Positions 12,787 through 24,108 of a stretch of 64,000 nucleotides of DNA are shown one piece after another. Below the pieces are notes generated by a model. It saw only the letters and a program-made list of their open reading frames with translations, ran no database searches and was not told where the DNA came from. Source of the DNA: Brugia malayi (lineage: Eukaryota; Nematoda; Chromadorea; Rhabditida; Onchocercidae); contig NW_025062478.1 of the NCBI RefSeq assembly GCF_000002995.4, positions 9,090,001-9,154,000 of the forward strand. Reading direction: 5' to 3'. The translations under genes and the position numbers were made by a program. The first letter of the stretch is position 1; every line of letters starts with the position of its first letter.

Positions 12787-14806
12787 ATGGAACATATGGA
12801 AGTTAGTGGTAATGCAGATGACAGTGACAATGATGATGAGTAAGTATTCCTATATTTTTTATTCTAATAGGTTTTGCATTTGAAAATTTATTACAAAAAA
12901 TGGGAAGTATCCTTTTATGGAGGTAAAAGTTTTTTGGGACATATCTGATGTTGAATTTTTGTTTTCCATCATACGGGATCTATTGTTCAACATCAATGTA
13001 GAAAGTACTTTTATTTTGGCATTTCGTAAGTCTTATTGAGAAAAATCGAAATGAAATGTTGTGCAGAAGTGAAGCTAGCAGTAGTGGAGAAGAAAGTGTT
13101 GAACTTATGGTTACCACTCGTGAGAAACGTGCAAACGCTGGTAATAAGATGGCACAGTTGTTGGAATCCGCCGAGCTAGAAGATGAATTTTACAGGAACA
13201 CCTATGGTGGTAGATTTCTTGAGGTAGTTCTTTTTCTTCTTTCCTTAACTATCAGTCAAGTAGGTCTGGACTTTACTTCACATATTAACAAGTGTATGTA
13301 AAAAAAGCAGCACTTAAGTGCTGATGCCTTACAAATGGAAACCTGCAGATCACGATTTTTATTGCTATTGATTTTTCAAGAGAAAAATTCTTTGTTTTAT
13401 TTGCTCTGACTCAAATGTAAACTATTTAGATACTTAGCATTTTAGAACACTACGAGACTAATTACCGTTTGCTACTTTTCAAGTAAGGTTTTTCACTTCA
13501 AATTCTTTTTGCTATTGAAGTTTTTGGGTAACTACTGAATCATTTTTCATTCCTTTTCAGGATGATGTTGATGATGCATTCGAATCACCAGTGGAATCGG
13601 ATCATGATGAAGTAGATTCTGACTTCGATCATCCTGAAGAGGAAGACGAACCAATTAGCGATGCGGAAGAAGAATCCAAACGACGGAAACGAAAAACTGG
13701 TTATAAAGTAATTTTACTATAAATATTAATAATAATATAATTATCTTTTCTAGTAGTTCAAAAGAGTAAAAACAAACTTCTGTTTGATTTCCAACTATGA
13801 ATTGGTTTTAGATACATTTTATTGAAGATTGTTCGATTTTCTTAGGAACCGAAACTGGGTGGTAGTGCCTCGAAGAGAGCTTTGTTAGAGAAAAACAAAA
13901 AATGGGTCATGGCACGAATGGGTTGCCTTACTGCAGTCGCCAATACTGTCAGTCCTGAAACTCAGGTATGTTTCGTCCTCATATTATTCCTTATTTTTGT
14001 ATGCATTAAGATTTATGTCTAGAATAATTGTAAAAAAGGCTATTCATCATCAAAAATCGAGATGTTTATTTTAGCTTAACTTTGATCACGCTTCTGTTCT
14101 AGGCACAATATTTGGAAGAAGCCAAGGAAACAGAACGGAAAAATGTTGCATCGTTAAAGAAATATGAACAGTTCGAGCTGGAAAAGAAAAAGAAACGTGA
14201 AAAAACAAATGTTATTAGGAAATTGAAACCACCTTACATTAGTACTATGGATGGCCCAAATGGCAAATGGATGATTGTTCCAGAGATCAAAAAATTTACA
14301 AAACCAGAAAGAGTGGTAAATTTTTTCTATCCATTAAATTCCTCATTGCGCCACTTACATCTAAAAAGCAATTGTATCTCAGTGCAGTGTGAGGATAACA
14401 AGAAATTATATATTTTATACCTGCTGCTCAATTCCGAGAAATTCAGCATGCAACTCCATATTATTTTTATATGTCATTATTTTCCAACCGAATGGAAATA
14501 ATTTATTTCTAATGAACAGAAGACTTATTTTACTTGCATCATAACACTTCTTATCATCAATCACTAGAATTTACATTCGTATCTCTTTCATATCAATGTC
14601 GTTCTATTAGTATGCACGAAAGATCATTTCAGGTAAAACTGCTTTGTTGTGTAACATCACGTCCCGCAAAGTATCGCGACCCATTAACTGGTTTACCATT
14701 TGCAACTCCTGAAGCATTTAAGCTTATTCGAGAAAAGTATGCAGAATATTTGAGAAGTATGCCTAATCATCCGGCAGTGATGGCGTGGCTTTCCAAAAAA
14801 AGTTGA
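12787..14806 (+). CDS. VPS72: VPS72/YL1, histone H2A.Z-handling SWR1 subunit
   Basis: Six exons are inferred: 12787-12839, 13067-13223, 13561-13707, 13846-13965, 14103-14315 and 14633-14806, giving 287 residues. An in-frame TAG precedes the ATG. The N-terminal TREKRANAGNKMAQLLES (about 34-51) is the YL1 histone-binding motif and is followed by a long Asp/Glu-rich stretch through exon 3, as in YL1 proteins that hold H2A.Z-H2B. The central region is basic and coiled (QYLEEAKETERKNV, EKKKKREKTNVIRK). The YL1_C domain is clear at about 235-265: CCVTSRPAKYRDPLTGLPF, then PEAFKLIREKYAEYL. The protein works in the nucleus in SRCAP/TIP60 or SWR1-type complexes. It is shorter than human VPS72 (364). 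The last intron has a long ORF reading into it from exon 5, but the acceptor at 14632 restores the conserved domain in phase. Confidence 0.93.
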
Positions 14807-15474
14807 TCCCGTGTTTCTTTATCTAATTGTCCATGTTTATCTAAATTTATTAAATTTCTAGATAGAAGTTACATGTGAAATATTAGCAATACGTGTGTGA
14901 ATTCATCGATTTCGGATAGAACAGCTAATAAGTTTGAAAGATGTAATTTAATAATTTAATAGCTCCACAAAATTCTCGGATAAAATAGTACAGATACGCT
15001 CAAGTTACGATAATGATAGCAAGAAAGATATCCATACATTCTTTCCTTTGCCATCCTTTTCATGTTGCAACGTTCACAGCAACAGTGCTCATTTATAGAT
15101 ACATACAAATAAAGAGTACCATTTGATTTGTATTACGTATTAGACAAATTTGAGGATTTCATTAGTTCCTTGACTATTGAGAATAGCAAATTTAAACACA
15201 AATATTTGTCACATATCGTATACACCCTCATCATAAATGTACATGCTGTGATAAAAATGTACTTCCAAATCGATCAAAAAAAACTACCGAATAGTTTGAT
15301 AGGTGAATAAGGTAAATCATCTAATTGATTCTTCAAGATTTATAGCTCAAACAACGAAAGTGAAAATACCGCTGTGTTTAAACTCTAGGGCAGGCAACAT
15401 TTGATGACAGTAATTGAGTTCCGTTTATTTCTTTATTCCGTATTTTATGTTTCTGCAGCTCACACTTTCCTCCA
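14807..15474. other. VPS72 3' flank
   Basis: AT-rich sequence after the VPS72 stop; it should contain its 3' UTR. An open frame at 15128-15310 has no family signal. Nothing else is supported. Confidence 0.5.
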
Positions 15475-15744
15475 CTACGTGATCGTACCACAAACTTCCA
15501 AACCAATCATCGCTTCCTTAGTTTGAGAAACAAAATCCCAACTTGGGACATTCGCATCAAATAAGTGATGCACTTTACGTCTTCCAGTGAATAGTAAACC
15601 GTTAGGAGACTCAAGAAAAACCCACCAAGAAAGAGCCCTTTCCTGACATACAATTTGGAAGTGAAAATTTATAGCGAAAATTACCAGAGATTCTGGACTG
15701 TTTAAGGCGGCGGGGATTCCTCCTACCAGTGCATTTAATCTCAT
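15475..15744 (-). CDS. Possible small gene, unrecognised
   Basis: A minus-strand open frame of 89 codons ends at 15475. A short intron of about 45 bases may lie inside it (donor GTAATT after PESL, acceptor TATGTCAG), joining to ERALSWWVFLESPNGLLF, then GRRKVHHLFDANVPSWDF, in phase. The Trp-rich, ordered composition is unlike the surrounding AT-rich chance frames. However, I do not recognise it, no upstream exon could be fixed, and an overlapping frame (15611-15874) also stays open. It sits between the convergent VPS72 and SF3B2 genes. It could be chance. Confidence 0.25.
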   Translation of the reverse strand: MRLNALVGGIPAALNSPESLVIFAINFHFQIVCQERALSWWVFLESPNGLLFTGRRKVHHLFDANVPSWDFVSQTKEAMIGLEVCGTIT

Positions 15745-16412
15745 TTAAATTATGTTGCTCTTTCTTTATTGGGAGACGAGAGAAATTCAATTTAACATCA
15801 TAAAAAAGACGTGTAAAACCTTGCAAAAATTTTCCTACGACCTGTATAATCATTGCTATCTTCTCGTTTCTCATGGAGCTGCTGACTGCTTAAATAAAAT
15901 CTAATTTTAATCTATGCCACTTCCTCGATTAAATCCAGTGTTGTCTCGAGACGAGAAATTTACTGACTAACATCATTGTTGAGCGACTGAATAGTTTTAA
16001 TATTAAATGGAGTGTTGCAAGTTTAATTTTTGCTTGCAAACTATAACATTCGTTCAGAACGAAGAGTGAAAATATACAACTTTACGTAATAAAAATGCAA
16101 AAATCTACCGATTAAACCATAGTTTTATGGACTTGGACCTTTTTGAATGCATCTGGAACGGGGGTGAGATGAGTTGTACATTATCAAAACAAAAGATAGT
16201 TTTTTCCAGTACCAAAAAGAAGAAAGGCCACCTCGATTTTTGGGAAGGAAAACTACCGACTTATGATTCTCATAAACAAGGAATCTACAACAAATTTACA
16301 ATAAGTTTAAGATCTGAGGTACGAGTCTTAAACTGAACGACTCGATAAAATGGTATAATATCATTAATAAACAATCAAGAGACATAAGGAAAAAGGAGAA
16401 AAATGTGTTATT
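15745..16412. other. Intergenic, SF3B2 3' flank
   Basis: No supported gene. A plus-strand open frame at 16127-16336 lacks recognisable motifs and convincing splice partners. The region should hold the SF3B2 3' UTR. Confidence 0.45.
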
Positions 16413-19400
16413 TCAAAACTTGAAATCTTTATACTTCTTCTGTTGTTGCGTTGATTTCTTTTGTTCCTGTACCTTTCTTTTACGCTGCAAAACAATTAAA
16501 ATCAGAGCTGAACAGACAAAGAAGGGAAAAGCAAGTAAAGTTTTATCGCTAACGTTCTGTTTAGCAGAATGCTCAGCCACCATATCTGAGAAATCTTCGT
16601 CATCGTCCTGCCGTCCACGAGTCTGTTTTCGCAACTGTTCTTCATACTTCTTCTCCAGACCCTTTTGATCAGCTAGATCAAGGTCTTCAGGATTCAACGA
16701 TACTTCTACTCCAGCATCTACTCCTTGCGATGCGGGTGCCGGAGTCGGTTTTTTCTAAAAAAGTAGACAGTAATAGAAATTCCATCTATAAAATACCCGA
16801 ATTTCATTATCCTATTTAAAAGCTGGAGAAGCACTATTCTGCTGATGAATACATTAAGAAAGAAAAGGTATGAGATGAAAAACAAAACAAAACAAAACAA
16901 AAGGCTCTTGAATAAAAACTCACCGACAAATCATAAACATGAGTGCTGGCCATCATTTGTCCCGCGATACGATCAATCTTACGTTCTTGAAGTACCGTAT
17001 AGAGTGCTGGTGCAGGAGTTTCACCACCTGTTGTGCTGCTAAAATTTTTATTTAAACTACAGATTTTCAACTTCTTAAAACAGGACTTAGTAAATTAAAA
17101 AGCATCCCAGAAATTATTCTCTTTAACAGTAACTCAGCATAACACGTTTCAAGTATTTATTTTTCCTGAACTATTATGCCCTCGCGTCTTATCCGAAACC
17201 GAATTTTATTTTATTTCTTTATTTGCTAAACTAAAGAAGACGAAAATGTTGAAAACCCAAGAAACCTGTCTTCTATCCGCTTGCCCTTTCGCAATTCAAT
17301 GGTATCCGGAGTTTCAACACCGGTAAGAACACCCGAAGTCATTCCTGATGGTGTTGCAAAACTAAAAGAAAAAAGATTATCATCTCCTTATCTTTGAACT
17401 ACTACTAATGTAATTTGGAAATAAAATGATGCAGGTCCAACGAAGTAATTTTTTCTTCTTTACAAACAATGGAAACATAAAACTTTTGAGTCAGCTGCAT
17501 TCCGTTAGATGTTAATTTTCTATCCTTAACATCATACAATACTGAGTCACAAATAGAACTAACCCTTCTGTAGTAGCAGGAGTAACGAAGCCTGCTTCAA
17601 CCCCACCACCCTCACCTTCCTCCTCTTCTTCACTTTCCTCACTAGAATCCTCATCACTACCTATTTCACCCCAATGCCGTCGTTCTATTCGTGATTCGTC
17701 ATCCAATTCTGGCAAAGCTGGAGCCTGAAAAAGTATACCATGTTTATAAAAATGGAGCCAAATGCAAAATATTAACGTTAAAAAATTCTATAGAAACGAT
17801 AAACATAACATATACACTAAACAATGAGACAAGTTACTAGATAAAAAGGCTTTCATGAAGATTCATACACTAAATACATAAGTATAACTTTCTAGACAAC
17901 CAATTCAAAGTAACACATATACAAGCAATTTTAAAAGTTTTCTATAACATTCTTCCGTTAAGGATATTGAAAATGTAATTTTCAGCGAAAAAAATTGTAA
18001 AAATGCAATTTGACAATTATTAATTATTAAACTGCAACCTCAAGGCCGAATACATCACCATACAATGGCTTTCCCATTTCATCGACCGGAGGTTTACCCC
18101 ATCCACCAGCATGATAACCAAATGCACATCCTTCAGGAATGGGGCAATTCAATCCTGGTATTTTCAAATTCGGATATGATGGTGGTGGTCCATACCGCTG
18201 CATTGCAATCAACCAGGGGGGCGGAAATTTGTGCGCGTTCTGAAAGATAAGAAATAACACCAGTAACTTATGTTAAGAGAATTTTAACTTCATGAGTGTT
18301 GAATGACACTTACAGGACCAACAGGCATCCCTAGAGCAACTCGTAGTTCATCGGTCAGTTCGCCTGGTTTCTTCTCACGCATGACTGTTTCCAGCTCTTT
18401 ACCTTCATAATACAATTCACCCATCTGAGTCATCACAGGTTTTGTTTGCCATTTAAAAAAAGCATCATGCAGCTTTTGATAATCGATATCAATACGGCCA
18501 AGTTTCGGTCTTGCACGTTCACGCATCTTTGACTTTAACGACTGAGCATCTTCCTATAAAGAATGGTAAGTAAATAATAGGAAATTATTAGTAAAAACCT
18601 AAGCGACACATGACGTGTCGTGTCATATTGAAAGAAGGAAACTTCAATTATAAATTTTCTGTTGCCATATTCATAGGACTGATGCAATTAAAGTGATGCA
18701 AATTTGTTTAAGTTAAAAAAAAAAAAGAACGTTCAAAAACCTCAGATTAAAATATGAAGGAACTTACTTTTTCCCACATTGTTTCACGCATTTCCATTAT
18801 ACCCGTCCTCTTGATAAAATCGGGCAAGTCGAACGGAGGTCTTTCAAAACCCCGCTTGCCTGCCAGATATTTCCTCTTAGCATTCCAATGTCTCGGTACA
18901 GGTACTGTATTTCTATACGCTTTCAATGTAACCAGGAGATGAGGATCACGTGAAGTGACATCTGCCCATTCTACTACATCTGGTCGTGTTGTGACCTGAA
19001 ATATTATGTAACATCTAATATGGTGGTTGTAAAGAAAAAATTTAAGCGCCACACAGTAATTATATCAAAGATGGGTATACGAACATACATTTTAAATTTA
19101 ACCTGTCTATACTTAAAAATTGTGCAACTGAGGAGAAAAAAATAAACTTATTTTTCTTTTTTATATCTTCGAGTACGCAGAAACTCAGTCACAACAAATA
19201 ACTGAAATGCGTGACTTAGAAATAAACAAATACGTTCTTCTGAATACCTCTTTCAGTTCAGCAATAGTCGGTTGCATAGACAGACGAAGTTTTCTCTTGC
19301 TCAGGGTTTGTGTTTGCCCGGCCTCCTCTTGTTCACGCTAAAAACATAACACTATGTTTGAAACTATGAAACGAATAGCACTGGTTGACAAATTCTACAA

Positions 19401-20589
19401 AGACGCACTTTAAAACATTTTTTTAAGATCCGTCTACTTCCCAATCCATAAAGGGAGAAAGGAAATCCATCTACTAACTTCCGAATCAATAAGGAAAAGA
19501 GGAGAGAAAATCTCTCAACAATTACCCGTTTTTCACTCATTTCTTCTTGCAAAATCTTTTCCGAAATGGAAGCCTTCGTTGGCACTTCTTCTTTCTTCGT
19601 TTCTGGTTCAACTTTTTCAACAGGTTCCTCCTTTTTTACTTCCTCGCTTATCTGCATAATTTATGTAAAACATTAATATTACTAAAAAAAAAGACACACT
19701 ACAATAACCTATTACATTTTTCTGTATGTTCTGTGTTTCAGGAAATGAATGCTTTTTGTTCTGGCATCATAATAACCAGTGTATTATGCATTTACAAACT
19801 AGTGACTACTCCAGATTACCGAACGATTCTAAAAATCTTATGAAGCAAATTGAAAATGATAGCAAACAATTTCATATGCAGTCAAGGACCGTCAGTGTAA
19901 GGCAAACAAAACAAAACAATATGAAACCTTGAAACTTTCAAAAACTTTCGAGAAGTAGTGGTAGTTTGGATCACTGGGGTCTAACTCTAGAGGTTTTCCA
20001 ACATAAATCACTTCAACACTGTCATCATTATCACTGCCAGCTGGAGTTTTATCAATACCTAAATTTCATATTTTTAAGTTTCAGACTTGAACTGCAAAAA
20101 AAAAAAAAAAAACTAGATTATATTTAGAAAATGCAAAGGAAAAAAAAAATAAATGGTATATATTTACTTTTTTTAAAATATATTTTACCATTTACAAATA
20201 CTCATAACAAACAAATGCATGAAAAGGTGGCTAAAAGAAAACATCAGAACCTGAATCCGAATTTCTAGCACCATCTTCTCCATTCGTTAATCTCAAAACC
20301 TTTTTCTTTTTCGATTCCTTTTTTTTCTTGTTTTTGTTTCTCCTTCTTTCCAGTTCCTAAGGAGAAAAGCAAAATGAGTACACATTTCATCACTCACTCT
20401 CATCGGTCCAAAACAACAATTTCGCTCATGGAACCATGACAATACATTAACCAAAAGTTGCTCCGATAATAAAAAAAAATGCTTCATATTGTTTTGGGCA
20501 GAATTTTACTAACCAACCTTCAACTCCTTTTTGGTAAGATTTGGAAGAGCATCCTCTTCCGATGGATCAATCACTTCAACTTCTGTCAT
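16413..20589 (-). CDS. SF3B2: Splicing factor 3b subunit 2 (SAP145)
   Basis: Thirteen exons are inferred: 20589-20518, 20356-20251, 20058-19928, 19651-19526, 19337-19248, 18995-18768, 18553-18314, 18239-18039, 17724-17564, 17361-17266, 17038-16924, 16754-16554 and 16484-16413. All are in phase and give 612 residues. SF3B2 is part of the SF3b module of U2 snRNP, contacting pre-mRNA near the branch site and binding SF3B4. DUF382 spans about 168-295 (WADVTSRDPHLLVTLKAYRN, VPVPRHWNAKRKYLAGKRG). The PSP region spans about 334-395 (FPPPWLIAMQRYGPPPSYP, CAFGYHAGGWGKPP, GKPLYGDVFG). An acidic patch (EESEEEEEGEGGG) and FSDMVAEHSAKQ lead to the conserved end KKYKDFKF. The protein lacks the long N-terminal SAP-domain extension of human SF3B2 (895). 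Seven of its twelve donors start GTT, unlike the AKTIP gene. Confidence 0.96.
16879..16903. repeat. (AAAAC)n run in SF3B2 intron 11
   Basis: Repeated AAAAC pentamers lie within the intron between exons 11 and 12 of SF3B2. Confidence 0.85.
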
Positions 20590-22591
20590 TTTTCGAACTG
20601 ACGACTTTGTGCAAAAGGCTGAAAATTACCCCACACTCCAATAAATGCAAATTCTCATAAATACAAAGCTATTTTATTCTTAATCATTCATTCTTCCACA
20701 TCTTATTTGTCATACACGAAAAGCATTTCCTCTCTTCATATCAAATCATCACTTCATTAAACTACTTGCTAACAGCTAATACAATCTTAAATCAAACAAA
20801 TGCACATTTCGAAGGACAACTAGAATTACGCCACTACAGAACCACACATACTACCACCGACTATCAGGTTGCAATGTTAGGGAACGACTCGAGGATTGAT
20901 TAGTTAGCACAGAATGTATGGTCTGTAACTTTAATTGTCTGCCTATGAAAATAGTGTCGTCCAACCACTTGGTAAGCTTGGTTGCTTCTCCTAGGAAGTT
21001 GGCGACAAGATGATCTTTAAAATATCATGAGGTGTTAGCGATAGGATCTGTGAGGAAGTTGATGACAAGGGAACTTTACATTTCATTGATGGATGTCAGA
21101 AATGTACTACATTCCACTACATAACAGATTTATGATAGGAACAGTTGAATATTTGTGAAACATTCGTGCATTTGTCTTATTCAGTCACCGATATCTTGTC
21201 AACGAGCTCGAAACGACCATTACTGCTTAATGGGAGATAAAGAATAAAGCTTGGAACGATTAAGATATTCCATGAGAGCGCTTGATTATGTAGATAGATC
21301 TCAATGTTCATGTTTCTTGTTATAAATCAAATCTCTTTATCTGTTTATTACATATCTCTAAGATATCTTTTAACTATTTGTATGGAGTATTTCAGATATT
21401 TGAGTATTTTAAAGTAAACGGAATTAATATTCGACAACATTAATTCACTGTCTGTCCAGAAATCTATCTCTCTGTAATGACAGAATATAATGACCATGGA
21501 TTCCATTCAATGCAATTAAACTATTCAGTATAAAGTATTATCTGCAATTATTTATTATCTCTTCAGTTGAGAGACTTCTAAAAATTTTAGGACTAACTTT
21601 AGAAACATTTAAATTTATCGAAATGATAACATTTTTGTCTACATAAGTTATGACTCATTCAGAAAATTTCTCTAGTTTATTGCAATTTACTTAAAGTAGC
21701 ATTTTTTTTTCTTTAATGAAAATGTTGAAACAATTGATGTTTCTTTTATATATTTTTAAAATTTCAGAACATTTTTGAACAGACTTTCAAATTCAAACAA
21801 CAAATGAAAATCGCTGAAATCGATATGCTTGACATACATTTTTCTTCAATGTTCCTAAATTTCTTTCTTTCAAGCAACTTAATTCGGTTCAAAATAAACA
21901 CTTTTTACGAGGTGTAGATGATGGTTATGTATTAATGCTCAGCTATTTCAGTTTCCCCCAATAAAACTACAGGTAAAACTGAAGAAGGAAAGAAAAGTGA
22001 TAAATGGTTATGGAGCTAAGAGACTAATTTTGAATTCCTTATAAAGATCAACCTAATTTCTGATAAATTCTGTTAAAATTATCAGTTCGAAGTAATTCAA
22101 ATCATTTTTCATTTCTGCCCGTTGTTTATCGATAAATAATATACTATTACAATTCCAATAAGCATTCCAGGCTGTGTATTCTAAAAAAAATACACATTCG
22201 CATAATGCTTAATTGCAAGTTATTACCTAATAACTCTTACATATACCTTGATTGTTATCGATTAATTTTCAATTTGCAGATGTACTTCGAATTCAGTGAA
22301 TCGATTGACTTACCATTTTTCTGAGCAATTAATAGTTATCTGTTGATGTCTATGTTGGAATTGCAATCTTTACATGGACCTTTTTTCCATTTGAAAGTGT
22401 TATATTCAAATTTCGAATCATCACATCCATTCCGCACAATAGCAAATGATTCATTTTAATTTCTCTTACAATACATCTCTCCTTTGAAAATGACTAATTT
22501 GCACAATTTTACTAGACGGTAAAGGAAATAAATTTTAGCAACGAATTTCTTTTCTTTATTTCCATTTAAATTTATAAATTACGTGTTCTTC

Positions 22592-22615
22592 CTTTTTTTT
22601 TTTTTTTTTTTTTTT
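22592..22615. repeat. Poly(T) tract of about 24 bases
   Basis: An uninterrupted T run ends in TAG. It is intergenic. Confidence 0.9.
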
Positions 22616-24072
22616 AGATAGCAAAAGTTAATAGAAGAAAACACGGTGAAATAAGTATTTAGATAATATTCAGAAATGTTTTCTTTAATTAAATTGAACA
22701 TTACAAAGTAAGCTATAAGCAGTACTTCAAAAAAACAAAAAAAACCGATTGTACGCTTTTATTTTTTCAAATCTTTGTGGGAGTAATTTCTATAAATGCT
22801 TGCAAATCATTTCTTACTTAAATATTTCTAAATTAAAACAATAAGTTAACTGATAAACATTTCATATCTACTGAGTATATTTAAAATTTTGTATAATCAT
22901 ACTAATATAACATTATGCTAAGTCAACTAATTTACTCCCTTCATTACAAGGAAATAATATTAAGTGCAAAAAAAAAAGAAAAAACAAAGGTATACTTATG
23001 AATCACAAAATAAACATCGTTCATATTTATTGTTATTTGTCAAAACATTTTGATATATTTATTGAATAAATAAAAATGAAAAAATAAGAAAAAAAAAAGC
23101 GAATAAAAAGTGCAAAAGTATTTTCTTTCAATTTTTGAAATTTTTCTATTTGCATTTCTGCCTGCTGTGATGTACTCATAGTGTTTTCCAATATTTCTTT
23201 TGTCCATTAATGATTCATCTCGTTATTACTTGCCATAAAAAGTAAGCTTAATAGATTTGGAAAAAATTTAAAAATACAAATTTTTGAAATAGAATTTGAA
23301 AAAAAAAAAAGAAATTCCGGGAATACGTGCTTGAATTCTACTAAAAATTCAATCAACAAATTTTAAACATGACATATACGACGAACTGGTATGCTTTTCT
23401 ATTAACACTTTCAAAAATTCTAAAATTTCGATTCTAAAAATAATTCTAAAAAAAAAAAAATTACTTTTTCTCGAACGAAAATTTTAAAATTCCCTAAAAA
23501 TATTTAGGCAAAAAACTAGTCATTTGTTATTACTTAATCATTTTTCATGTTTCCGTATGATGCAACCGAAATTAGTAAAATTTAGAGCTACGTTCCAACT
23601 TAAGTAGAAAATATTTAAAATGTAACATGAAAGAAAACTAATGTAAGTCTAAAGACAGCTAATGCAAGTCTAAAATGTTGGTCAGATTTTTCAGTCCAAA
23701 AGCAGAAATTCTAATTAAACTAAGTTCATAGAAAAAAAAAAATTGTTCCTAGCTGAGCTGTAAAAAAAAACTAAGTTTTAAATTAAAAAAACCAAACTTG
23801 AAAATATAACTCAAACTACTTTCTTTTAAACATTTTTTGAAATATTATTGACAAGAATGAAAAAGTTTGTAAGAAAGTCAAGGAGCAGGTATAATTTAGA
23901 ACAAATTAGTCGAACCAAAGTTGACAGCGGGAATCTCGAGATATCGAGATATTTGTTAGTTTTAGATGTCAAGAAAATTATTTGTTTTAGTTACTTCTCT
24001 TTAAGCGTGCTTTCCACTACTTATACAAACGATAACGATATTTCTGTCAATATTTGCATATTGCTACTCGAT

Positions 24073-24076
<4 letters not shown>

Positions 24077-24104
<28 letters not shown>
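24077..24104. repeat. (GA)n microsatellite
   Basis: About 14 GA units continue into a purine-rich GAAGAGACGAG stretch. A shorter GA-rich run occurs at about 25200-25222. Confidence 0.93.

Positions 24105-24108
<4 letters not shown>

Noticed and set aside
16127..16336. Plus-strand frame of 69 codons
   Set aside because: No recognisable motif, no consistent neighbours, and it lies in the likely 3' flank of SF3B2.
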